A stretch of DNA of 6,409 nt from Bacteroidota bacterium (GCA_023431285.1 JAEYXN010000204.1:1-6409); one strand, 5' to 3'. Positions 1-6,377 are shown, counted from the first letter of the stretch. Translations and numbers: made by a program. Notes: generated from the sequence alone by a model not told the origin.

Positions 1-116
1 TTGTTAAAGTGTTCTGTCCTCCACTTTCCTTTGATCGTCTGGTAAAGAGCCTTGCTTGGCTCAACTACATTCTTACGTTCTTCAATGATGCGGAATCTCT
101 CTTGCTTGCGCTTCAT
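1..116 (-). CDS. trmB: Probable tRNA (guanine-N7-)-methyltransferase, N-terminal fragment (cut by window edge)
   Basis: The first 38 codons of a minus-strand gene that runs off the left edge. The ATG (114-116) overlaps the folC stop codon in an ATGA arrangement, which suggests translational coupling to folC. The visible residues begin MKRKQERFRIIEE, continue with a NVVEPSKALYQTIKGKW segment and end near EHFN. From memory, this resembles the N-terminus of Bacteroidota TrmB proteins, where a basic start is followed by a TIKG-W element just before the SAM-binding motif. TrmB methylates guanosine 46 in the tRNA variable loop using S-adenosylmethionine. The SAM-binding and catalytic parts lie outside the window, so the product name rests on a short N-terminal match. 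The open frame, which has no stop, and its coupling to folC are seen directly. The identity is inferred. Confidence 0.6.
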   Translation of the reverse strand, partial: MKRKQERFRIIEERKNVVEPSKALYQTIKGKWRTEHFN

Positions 117-1408
117 AAATTTTCAAGTTCAGCGACCACAAACGTACTCCCTCCGACAAAAATCATATCCTCTGCATCAGCTCTTTGTTTGGCGGTCGCC
201 AATGCTTTGTTTACATCAGAAATCACAATACCATGGAGTCCTTTGTCCTTCGCTCTTGAAGCAAGCTCGTCCGCGTTCATTGCCCTCGGAATCTTAGCTT
301 CACAAAAGTAGTAGAATGCATCTCCCGGTAAAATATCGAGTACCTGATCAAGGTCTTTATCACGTACTACGCCAAAAATAAAATGTAATTTTTGAAACGT
401 TTGTGCTTCAATTTGCCTGACAACTTCCGTCAGGCCGTCGATGTTATGGCCGGTATCGCATACGATAAGAGGCTTCACTCCCAACTGCTGCCAACGTCCT
501 TTCAATCCTGTGAGTGTAACTACCTTACCGAGACCATCCACCACACTATCCGCTGTTACTCCCCAGCTTTTCTGATCGAGAATCTCGATGGTCTTCAGGA
601 CACCGCTTAAATTTTTCTGCTGATAATACCCTTGTAAGGGAATATACAGATCACGGAAGATAAGATCGTCGCGATAATAGACATCATAGACTGTTTTTTC
701 CTGTCGCTCGTGTCGTACATACCTGAATTCATCACTCGCGAAATAGATGGGCGCATTTAATGACCTTGCTTGTTCAATGAAAATTGCATCCAGAGTTGGC
801 TGTCGTTCACTGATAACTACAGGCACACGTGGTTTGATTATTCCTCCTTTTTCAGAAGCAATTTTCTCAAGCGTGTCTCCAAGAATGTCTTTGTGGTCCC
901 AGCCGATGTTGGTAATAAGAGACACTTCAGGCGTGATTACGTTAGTGGAATCAAGCCTTCCTCCAAGCCCGACTTCTACTACGGCGATATCAATTTTCTC
1001 TCTCACAAAATATTCAAACGCCATGGCCACTGTGATCTCAAAGAACGAGGGTTCTATCTCTCTGATCAGAGGTTCAATTCTGTTCACAAAGTCTACGACA
1101 AAATTCTGATCGACGTCTTTACCATCGATGCGTATACGCTCGGTGAAAGATTTCAAATGTGGTGAGGTGTAGAGACCCGTCCGGTAACCGGAAGTCTGAA
1201 GTATCGCAGCAAGCATATGAGAGGTGCTGCCCTTTCCATTGGTACCTGCGACATGAATACTCTTGAATCTTCTCTGGGGGTTTCCAAGGGCTTCACAAAG
1301 ACGGACCGTGTTTGAAATATCCTTCTTGTACGCAGCAGCTCCGACCCTTTGGAACATGGGGAGATTCGTGTACAGGTAGTTCAGGGTTTCCGCGTAGGAC
1401 TTCAACAT
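113..1408 (-). CDS. folC: Folylpolyglutamate synthase / dihydrofolate synthase
   Basis: A cytosolic Mur-ligase-family enzyme that uses ATP to add glutamate to dihydropteroate and/or to reduced folates. With the ATG at 1408 the product is 431 residues, normal for FolC. Visible motifs in order: the P-loop GTNGKGST (55-62), SPHLKSFTERI (82-92), the signature EVGLGGRLDSTN (145-156), HKDILGD (172-178), EKGGIIKP (186-193), where K187 is the likely carbamylated lysine, and CDTGHNIDG (317-325), matching the family D-G-A-H-N-P-x-G motif with Gly for Ala and Ile for Pro. The C-terminus has the usual GGSTFVVAE element. An in-frame TTG at 1417 would add three residues, but it falls inside a promoter-like box, so I prefer the ATG. 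It follows the 68-residue small gene by 54 bases and overlaps the next gene by four. Whether it has both activities cannot be judged from sequence alone. Confidence 0.95.
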   Translation of the reverse strand: MLKSYAETLNYLYTNLPMFQRVGAAAYKKDISNTVRLCEALGNPQRRFKSIHVAGTNGKGSTSHMLAAILQTSGYRTGLYTSPHLKSFTERIRIDGKDVDQNFVVDFVNRIEPLIREIEPSFFEITVAMAFEYFVREKIDIAVVEVGLGGRLDSTNVITPEVSLITNIGWDHKDILGDTLEKIASEKGGIIKPRVPVVISERQPTLDAIFIEQARSLNAPIYFASDEFRYVRHERQEKTVYDVYYRDDLIFRDLYIPLQGYYQQKNLSGVLKTIEILDQKSWGVTADSVVDGLGKVVTLTGLKGRWQQLGVKPLIVCDTGHNIDGLTEVVRQIEAQTFQKLHFIFGVVRDKDLDQVLDILPGDAFYYFCEAKIPRAMNADELASRAKDKGLHGIVISDVNKALATAKQRADAEDMIFVGGSTFVVAELENL

Positions 1409-1414
1409 CGAACG

Positions 1415-1444
1415 CAAATCTAATTCGAATAAGAAATTAACAAA
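1415..1444 (-). promoter_or_regulatory. Putative Bacteroidota-type promoter in front of folC
   Basis: On the minus strand a TTTG box (1441-1444) is followed after 18 bases by TAGATTTG (1415-1422). The known Bacteroidota consensus is TTTG, about 19 bases, then TAnnTTTG. The -7 box ends only six bases before the folC ATG, so transcripts would have almost no leader. It lies in the 54-base gap between the small gene and folC, and would let folC-trmB be transcribed apart from the tonB cassette. The consensus match is seen directly. Activity is inferred. Confidence 0.45.
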
Positions 1445-1462
1445 CAGCGGAACTGAAGAATG

Positions 1463-1669
1463 TTACAGACCAAGTTCGTCTGCGGGAATTCCGGCTTCGC
1501 GGGCGCCGGATCGCATAGCAGAAAGGACCTCGCTATAGGCCTGCAGTTTTCCTTCGATATAAGAGAGTTCTTCAGGGTCGGCGAACGTTTTCCGCTCACG
1601 CAGCTCCCTGATGTTGATATGGATAGTAATGGCGATGTCCTGAATAAAATCGAAAGACCGACGATCCAT
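1463..1669 (-). CDS. Small conserved-looking protein of unknown function (68 aa)
   Basis: I do not recognise this protein. It starts with ATG six bases after the tonB stop codon and ends with TAA, so it is almost certainly co-transcribed with tonB. The 68 residues are highly charged, lack a signal peptide or membrane segment, and look like two or three amphipathic helices: about 5-27 (FDFIQDIAITIHINIRELRE), about 33-58 (PEELSYIEGKLQAYSEVLSA), then a short GIPADELGL tail. There are no cysteines and no metal-binding motif. The composition looks like a real soluble cytoplasmic protein, not a shadow frame, and the gene fills a gap that would otherwise be empty. It could be a small regulator or adaptor, but nothing in the sequence fixes a role. 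That it is a gene is fairly sure. Its function is open. Confidence 0.75.
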   Translation of the reverse strand: MDRRSFDFIQDIAITIHINIRELRERKTFADPEELSYIEGKLQAYSEVLSAMRSGAREAGIPADELGL

Positions 1670-1675
1670 GCACGG

Positions 1676-2545
1676 CTATTTTGATCGGATCACGAAGGTG
1701 ATTCTTCCTGTAGAAAACTGGGGTACGTTCGCTCCCGTTTTTGAGAAAGTAAGACGCTGGATCTCTTCGCGGCACGCTTTCTCAGCAGCGGGACTTACAC
1801 CCCGCTCAAGTGTTTTGATATCGACTATATCTCCGTTCTCATCCACTCGAATCTGGAAGACGATCTTCCCCGACTCGCCAGAGCTGATAACGGGAGCAGG
1901 CTTCCTGTCCCAATTCCAACCGGCGAGATCAAGGCTGGGTCCACCACCGCCACCACCGGGCTGACCATAAAGCGATTTGGCGTCAAGGCTTCCTTCCGGA
2001 TCTCCCTGGTCACCTGTCTTTCCTTTTTTGTCACCATGACTGCCTTCAACGCCTGCCTTACCTTCATCAGAAGTATTATCAGATTCTGACTTAGGAGTGG
2101 AAGGCTTGTATGCAGCAGCCGCGTCAGGCTTGGGTTTAATCGGTTCCTCTTTCTTTGGCTCCGGCTTTACCACGGGTTTCTCCGGAGTTTTCACTTCTTC
2201 CTTCTTCTCTTCAACCACTGCCGGGCTTTCCTTCTGGGTAGCCACCTCAGTTTCTTCGACTTTAGTTTCTACCGGTTTTGGTGCTTCAGGCTGCGGCTCT
2301 ACTTCCTCGGGTTGGTTGGGCTCTTCGGCCTGAGTACCCTGCGAACCAACGGGTTCTCTAGGCTGCACTTCACCGGTTCCCTGGTCGTCGGTACCAAAAT
2401 TCATTTCAAGGCCTATCTGCGGATGCGGAGGATTTGGGGGGCGCCATGCCACCATAAAGAAAAATAACAGAAATACGGCTGCATGTACACCTATACTGGT
2501 GAACATTGCTATCCTCTGGTTCTTTTTCTCGTCCGCAGTCTGCAT
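1676..2545 (-). CDS. tonB: TonB-family energy transducer
   Basis: An inner-membrane-anchored protein that passes proton-motive-force energy from an ExbB/ExbD complex to outer-membrane receptors. The 289 residues fit the family plan. A short cytoplasmic N-terminus (1-11) leads into one membrane helix (about 12-33, containing HAAVFLLFFFMVAW). A long Pro/Glu/Lys-rich periplasmic linker follows (about 60-145, with EP, KP and PKPVE-type repeats), then a Ser/Asp/Gly-rich stretch (150-190) and six glycines (197-202). The C-terminal TonB-like domain spans about 222-289, with SGKIVFQIRVDENGDI and a final ITFVIRSK strand. The ATG overlaps the exbD TAA stop by one base (TAATG), indicating coupled translation. 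Whether it works as TonB or as a TolA-like protein cannot be settled by sequence. Position after exbB-exbD and the C-terminal pattern favour TonB. Confidence 0.9.
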   Translation of the reverse strand: MQTADEKKNQRIAMFTSIGVHAAVFLLFFFMVAWRPPNPPHPQIGLEMNFGTDDQGTGEVQPREPVGSQGTQAEEPNQPEEVEPQPEAPKPVETKVEETEVATQKESPAVVEEKKEEVKTPEKPVVKPEPKKEEPIKPKPDAAAAYKPSTPKSESDNTSDEGKAGVEGSHGDKKGKTGDQGDPEGSLDAKSLYGQPGGGGGGPSLDLAGWNWDRKPAPVISSGESGKIVFQIRVDENGDIVDIKTLERGVSPAAEKACREEIQRLTFSKTGANVPQFSTGRITFVIRSK

Positions 2546-2937
2546 TATTTCGATGGTTTAGTCGCCACTACAACCTTGGCCTGAAGTTCTGCCGCAATGC
2601 CGGCAACGAAAATGAGATGCTGGGTGGCGACGGATTCGTCAATATGTATAACAATAGAACCTCCCGGCTCGTTCAGTCTGCTCTTCAATTCACCCTCCAG
2701 GGTTCCTTTCGTCACTTTCTTTTCATTAACAAAGTACTGGAGATCTTTAGTCACAGTGACGGATATCTTCTGAACTTCTATGGTACTTTTCTTCGCCGCT
2801 GGCAGATTTACAGGGAGACCTGAAGGCGTCACGAAAGAAGAAGTGAGCATGAAGAAAATAAGCAGCAGGAATATGAGGTCAGTCATTGATGCCATGCTGA
2901 AGGAGGGGTCGATCTTGTTTTTCGAACCTATATTCAT
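2545..2937 (-). CDS. exbD: ExbD/TolR-family proton-channel subunit
   Basis: A bitopic inner-membrane protein that, with ExbB, forms a proton-driven motor for TonB. It has 130 residues, close to the family norm of about 140. A short cytoplasmic start (1-18) with the conserved DPSFSMASMTD run leads into one membrane helix (about 19-37, LIFLLLIFFMLTSSFV). Asp20 sits at the position of the essential membrane aspartate of ExbD/TolR (Asp25 in E. coli ExbD). The periplasmic domain (about 45-130) has the usual VTVTKDLQYFVN and GSIVIHIDESV strands. The ATG lies nine bases after the exbB stop, and the TAA overlaps the tonB start by one base. TolR is the alternative, but the adjacent tonB makes ExbD the better name. 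Confidence 0.93.
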   Translation of the reverse strand: MNIGSKNKIDPSFSMASMTDLIFLLLIFFMLTSSFVTPSGLPVNLPAAKKSTIEVQKISVTVTKDLQYFVNEKKVTKGTLEGELKSRLNEPGGSIVIHIDESVATQHLIFVAGIAAELQAKVVVATKPSK

Positions 2938-2946
2938 ATCAGATCT

Positions 2947-3621
2947 TTATCTTGGTTCTTGCAGCAGGTCAATAAAATCAACTGACGTGTACTCCATCTT
3001 GTGAATGATCTTCTGAACTCTCGTCACAAGAAAGTTATAAGCAAGATAGGCAATGATACCGACAAACAACCCGGCAACTGTCGTGATCATCGCAGTGTAA
3101 ATACCGGAGGACAACAGCTTCGGACTGATGCTTCCTTCCTCCTGTGCGATAGCCATGAAAGCTTCCACCATACCAATTACCGTTCCGAAGAATCCGATCA
3201 TTGGAGCAACACCGGCTATTGTTGCCAGCACAGAGATATTCTTCTCCAGTTTAAAAATCTCGATCTTCGCGACATTCTCAATAGAACCTTCAATGGTTTT
3301 TAACGGGGTGCCTATCCGCGCGATCCCCTTTTCGATCATCCGTGCTATCGGAGTTTCATTTTGTGAGCAGACCATTCTGGCACCGTTGATATCTCCGCGA
3401 AGCACCATTTCTTTTACCCTGGCCATAAATGGTTCAGGGTCCTGATTGGCCTTATTGATTACCAGTAACCTTTCGATGAACAGGTAAACTGCGGCAACTG
3501 ATAAGAGTGCAATAGGGATCATTACCCAGCCTCCTGCAACGGCCAGGTCAATTATGGACACTGTAGAGCCTGCGACGGGTTCGATAGCAGTGGTGTCCGC
3601 CGAAATCTGTAATAAGAGCAT
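2947..3621 (-). CDS. exbB: MotA/TolQ/ExbB-family proton-channel subunit
   Basis: An inner-membrane subunit that surrounds ExbD in the proton channel driving TonB. It has 224 residues and three predicted membrane helices: about 30-51 (GGWVMIPIALLSVAAVYLFI), about 129-158 (containing APMIGFFGTVIGMVEAF) and about 172-198 (SSGIYTAMITTVAGLFVGII). A cytoplasmic segment of about 75 residues lies between helices 1 and 2. Thr147 and Thr181 match the conserved channel threonines of E. coli ExbB (148 and 181). The glutamate of E. coli helix 3 (E176) is a threonine here by my alignment, a change I believe is common in Bacteroidota homologues. The first 28 residues may be a periplasmic tail. The gene begins 82 bases after the SPOR gene and is followed by exbD after nine bases. 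Confidence 0.93.
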   Translation of the reverse strand: MLLLQISADTTAIEPVAGSTVSIIDLAVAGGWVMIPIALLSVAAVYLFIERLLVINKANQDPEPFMARVKEMVLRGDINGARMVCSQNETPIARMIEKGIARIGTPLKTIEGSIENVAKIEIFKLEKNISVLATIAGVAPMIGFFGTVIGMVEAFMAIAQEEGSISPKLLSSGIYTAMITTVAGLFVGIIAYLAYNFLVTRVQKIIHKMEYTSVDFIDLLQEPR

Positions 3622-3639
3622 TTAATAGAATTAGAAGTT

Positions 3640-3675
3640 CAAAAAATATTTCGCTACATAGGTAACGATAGCAAA
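3640..3675 (-). promoter_or_regulatory. Weak promoter-like element upstream of exbB
   Basis: In the 82-base gap before exbB the minus strand has TTTG (3672-3675) and, 23 bases later, TATTTTTTG (3640-3648). This is near the Bacteroidota pattern, but the -7 box has one extra T and the spacer is longer than the preferred 19. If used, the leader would be roughly 12-16 bases. AT-rich gaps produce such matches by chance, so this is only a candidate. Read-through from the stronger promoter upstream of the SPOR gene may be enough for exbB. Confidence 0.25.
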
Positions 3676-3703
3676 TTGCATACCTTATCAGGCAGCCTAA
3701 AAA

Positions 3704-4507
3704 TTAATACCGTACGACCCAGATCTGGTCCCCGAAGTCGCCTCCCTTCATTCCATCAGCTGTGGCCTGAGCATCAGCATAAGTATCTTTGCTATCCACA
3801 GCCAATCTGTAGAAGCGACCTTTCTTTCCAAAAGGCGGAATGATCTTCACACTCTTACCTTTCTTGATCAGCTGATTCGCAAAGTCAGTAAGCAGATCGT
3901 CATCCACATTACTTGCCACGACAACATGATACCGTCCGGTTCTTTGAGAAAGGATCTCAAGCGTCCCGACAGTCGGGATGGCCGCGAGGGAATCCAAACG
4001 GCGTTGCTCTGCGGCTCTCAATCTTTCATCCTCCGCGGCCTTCTTACGGCGTGCATCTTCTGCTGCCTTTCTACTGGTCTCTGCTGCAAGTCTTTCCTGT
4101 GCTTCAATTTCTTTCTGCTTAGGCTGGTAATACGCAAAGAACCAAACCCCCATCCCTACAATGAAAAGCAGCGCTGCTATCCCTAATATCTTAGGCCACA
4201 CAGGTTGAGGTTCCGGCTCATAGGAATATGAGTGGTGCGTGTATTCGTGGTGGGGCGTTGGCTCCTGGTAAGGAACCTGTTCCACGGGAGTTGTTTCGTA
4301 TGGCTTTTCGTATACGGGTTCTTCCACGGGCTCAGTCGCCACAGGTTCTTCTAATGGTTCAGGGGGTGTCTCAGCAGGGACATCAGTCTCTTCTCTTTTC
4401 AACGGCTCATATTCGACTTCGGGCAGGCCAAAAGTATCATCCGAATTGTTGTTGAGATTATCTTCGTTCTCCTTTGGCTCTTCGTCGTTTTTCTTTCTTC
4501 TGGCCAT
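3704..4507 (-). CDS. Membrane-anchored SPOR-domain protein
   Basis: A bitopic (type II) inner-membrane protein of 267 residues that likely contacts peptidoglycan. The long cytoplasmic N-terminus (1-104) is disordered-looking: basic at first (MARRKK), then acidic and rich in Pro, Glu, Tyr and His. One membrane helix follows (about 105-126, PKILGIAALLFIVGMGVWFF), then a charged Ala/Glu/Arg-rich predicted coiled coil (about 129-174), then a C-terminal SPOR domain (about 191-267) with RYHVVVASNV, the FYRLAVDS strand and the final QIWVVRY. SPOR domains bind glycan strands stripped of stem peptides, often at the division septum, as in FtsN and DamX. The ATG at 4507 is the first in frame and sits about 35 bases after a strong promoter match. 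It precedes exbB by 82 bases, so it probably opens the exbBD-tonB operon. No specific gene name can be justified. Confidence 0.88.
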   Translation of the reverse strand: MARRKKNDEEPKENEDNLNNNSDDTFGLPEVEYEPLKREETDVPAETPPEPLEEPVATEPVEEPVYEKPYETTPVEQVPYQEPTPHHEYTHHSYSYEPEPQPVWPKILGIAALLFIVGMGVWFFAYYQPKQKEIEAQERLAAETSRKAAEDARRKKAAEDERLRAAEQRRLDSLAAIPTVGTLEILSQRTGRYHVVVASNVDDDLLTDFANQLIKKGKSVKIIPPFGKKGRFYRLAVDSKDTYADAQATADGMKGGDFGDQIWVVRY

Positions 4508-4547
4508 GTTATGAGGTAGTTAGGTTAAAATAAAACAGGCAATTATA

Positions 4548-4578
4548 CAAAAATAAGGTAAAATTTCACCCTCGCAAA
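4548..4578 (-). promoter_or_regulatory. Strong Bacteroidota-type promoter for the SPOR-exbB-exbD-tonB unit
   Basis: The minus strand has TTTG (4575-4578), exactly 19 bases of spacer, then TATTTTTG (4548-4555). This is a full match to the Bacteroidota housekeeping consensus TTTG-N19-TAnnTTTG. A start a few bases downstream would give a leader of about 35 bases before the ATG at 4507. It lies just downstream of a terminator-like hairpin, as expected at a boundary between transcription units. The motif match is seen directly. Promoter activity is inferred. Confidence 0.65.
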
Positions 4579-4624
4579 CGATATGCAAGAGCCGTGACGT
4601 CGTCTCTCCGATGGTTACTGACTG

Positions 4625-4649
4625 CAAAAAATTCCGGACGTCGCGCCCG
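4625..4649 (-). terminator. Putative rho-independent terminator after the barrel gene
   Basis: Starting 28 bases after the barrel gene's stop codon, the minus strand reads CGGGCG, CGA, CGTCCG (4635-4649). This can form a six-pair GC-rich stem with one G-U pair and a three-base loop. After GAA comes a run of six T (4626-4631). Together these resemble an intrinsic terminator separating the barrel gene from the SPOR promoter. The stem is short and the T run begins three bases late, so strength is uncertain. Confidence 0.45.
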
Positions 4650-4676
4650 CACAGTTACAATTCCTAGTTCAAAAAA

Positions 4677-6359
4677 TCAGAAGCTCCAGGAGATACCTCC
4701 CAAAAACTGAAAGCCTCTTACCGGGTAGTTATAGAACACCGGGTACTCATTGCCCACGATGTTGTTGAACTGAAGGAAGATGGAGAAGCTGTCCGAGAAC
4801 AGATATTCTACCTTAGCGTTCAGGTCCATCGCACCATCAAGCTTGACAGTCTCAGTGGTTGTTGGATCGTACGCTTTCATCCCTCCTTGCCCGATAATAT
4901 CAAAGTTAAGCAATATTTTCTTTGCAACAGCGAAGGAAGCATTAGCATTTAACTTGTAAGTAGGTAAGTGCCAGGGTTCACTTGAGTCCTCGTCTCTTCC
5001 ATAAGCGAAGACGTCTCCCCTGAGCATTAGTTTGACCGCCTCAGATTGCGCATAGCTGAGTGATGCGTAAAGGTTAGTACGACGGAAGAAGTCATATTCG
5101 TAATCTACCATGAACTTGCTTGGGTCATCCGCCCAGTTCTCGAAGAAATGCATATTCCGCATGACGGCAAGTGACAGTCCGGCATTGGCTCCCACCTTGT
5201 TTCCAAGTCGGGCATTAATGGCCACCGTAAAGTCAAACGACTTGTTAAGATGATGCAACTCGGCATTTGGCATGATCCAAATGTTCTCATGAGACAGGGT
5301 TTGCAACGAAACTTTTTCGATTCCACCCTTGAGGGAAGCCAGTAGGTCTACCGAAGGACTAACCGGATATGACGCGCTCAGGTTCGGATAAAAGTGTATG
5401 TCCTTTGAATCAACGGTATCATTTTCAAACGCGATTCCTACACCAAGATTGATCCGCAGATTCTCAATGGGTGAGAACTGGTATGAAGGATAGATTGTGA
5501 AGAGATTCCTGGCCTTGCTTTCCACGAGGGCATCTTTCCGGCTGAGAAGGTTATACGCTGCGTCGATATTGATCTTCGATTCGTCACCGGTTTTGTACCC
5601 CGCAATGAAGGTAAGGTCGATCCCGGATTCGCGAGCGTCAAACTTGTCAGCGAGATAGCTGAACTCTCCTCCGAGTTTATACCTGAAGTCAGAGTTTCGC
5701 GCATTCGATATATCTCCACCGATCTTGAACGTGTTGTAAGCTTGCCTGATGTCCGGTCTGTCGACTTCTGTTCCCGGCGGATATCCATAGAAATGCGTGC
5801 TCCTGTTTTCAGCTTCAATGCTTCCCGATAGTGCGACATGTTCATTGAAGGTCTTTCCGAATACCGATACCGTGGTGTTTCCACTTCCTGAGTTCTTTCC
5901 GTCCACAGGTCCCTTCGCCGAGCTGAAGTGATACAAATGGGCGCCCACCAATTTGTCGCGATCTTTCCGGGAAGTGATGTAACCCTCAAGTAATGGTGAA
6001 CCAAAGTTACCGTAGCCTGCACGAACGTATCCACCATAGATCTTTGACGGACTTTCAGCCTTGATTTTCAGAGGTCGTATCTGTGGATTGATCTGAGGAG
6101 CAACGAAACTGAACGATTGAAAATCATAACGAATCGGAGGACTGATCGCTTCAGCTGGCCGTGGTGGAATCTGCTCAAAGTTCCGGTTTGCCATTGGAAC
6201 CGTATTCTCTCTTTCGTTCTCAATCACAACCTCAACATCTTCAAGGTCACCCTCCCAGTTTTGAGTTGGGTCCTGTGCCATGACGGACACTGTTACCACC
6301 ATCAGCAATGCCACCGTGACAACTGCTTTCAAATCGAATTTCTTTGTGCTTTTCATCAT
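4677..6359 (-). CDS. Outer-membrane beta-barrel protein, TonB-receptor-like barrel without plug
   Basis: A predicted outer-membrane protein of 560 residues with a clear signal peptide (lysine-rich start, hydrophobic 12-27, cleavage probably after Ala28 in VMA-QD). The region 29-100 is Pro-rich and mostly non-barrel, with a LEDVEVVIENE stretch (39-49) that could be a TonB-box-like segment. From about 105 onward the protein alternates hydrophobic and polar residues with Tyr/Phe/Trp girdles, as barrel strands do. The C-terminus resembles TonB-dependent receptors: FLQFNNIVGNEYPVFYNYP (528-546), then a last strand ending in an aromatic residue (GGISWSF). The roughly 150-residue plug domain with its PGV-type motifs is absent, so a full TonB receptor is unlikely. 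Two adjacent ATG codons (6359, 6356) are possible starts. The substrate is unknown. A neighbouring exbB-exbD-tonB cassette makes a TonB-linked role possible but unproven. Confidence 0.85.
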   Translation of the reverse strand: MMKSTKKFDLKAVVTVALLMVVTVSVMAQDPTQNWEGDLEDVEVVIENERENTVPMANRNFEQIPPRPAEAISPPIRYDFQSFSFVAPQINPQIRPLKIKAESPSKIYGGYVRAGYGNFGSPLLEGYITSRKDRDKLVGAHLYHFSSAKGPVDGKNSGSGNTTVSVFGKTFNEHVALSGSIEAENRSTHFYGYPPGTEVDRPDIRQAYNTFKIGGDISNARNSDFRYKLGGEFSYLADKFDARESGIDLTFIAGYKTGDESKINIDAAYNLLSRKDALVESKARNLFTIYPSYQFSPIENLRINLGVGIAFENDTVDSKDIHFYPNLSASYPVSPSVDLLASLKGGIEKVSLQTLSHENIWIMPNAELHHLNKSFDFTVAINARLGNKVGANAGLSLAVMRNMHFFENWADDPSKFMVDYEYDFFRRTNLYASLSYAQSEAVKLMLRGDVFAYGRDEDSSEPWHLPTYKLNANASFAVAKKILLNFDIIGQGGMKAYDPTTTETVKLDGAMDLNAKVEYLFSDSFSIFLQFNNIVGNEYPVFYNYPVRGFQFLGGISWSF

Positions 6360-6377
6360 CGTAAAAAATCGTAACGA

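Noticed and set aside
770..1165. Plus-strand open frames of 120-131 codons opposite folC.
   Set aside because: They are antisense to well-conserved FolC motifs, lack upstream signals and show no recognisable protein features.
1409..1417. An upstream TTG start for folC at 1417, adding three residues.
   Set aside because: The TTG falls within the TAGATTTG promoter-like box, and the ATG at 1408 gives a normal FolC N-terminus.
1668..2333. Plus-strand frames opposite tonB, including a Ser/Gly-rich 78-codon one.
   Set aside because: They are the reverse reading of Pro/Glu/Lys and acidic codons in the TonB linker, which produces Ser/Gly/Phe-rich nonsense.
4508..4676. A small RNA or riboswitch in the gap before the SPOR gene.
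   Set aside because: Beyond a terminator-like hairpin and a promoter match I see no multi-stem structure or known riboswitch signature. The predicted leader is only about 35 bases.
5438..6037. A 199-codon open frame on the same strand inside the barrel gene.
   Set aside because: It is shifted relative to the barrel frame and its product is rich in Ser, Thr and Arg with no domain features. The barrel frame has a signal peptide, strand pattern and a proper C-terminus.
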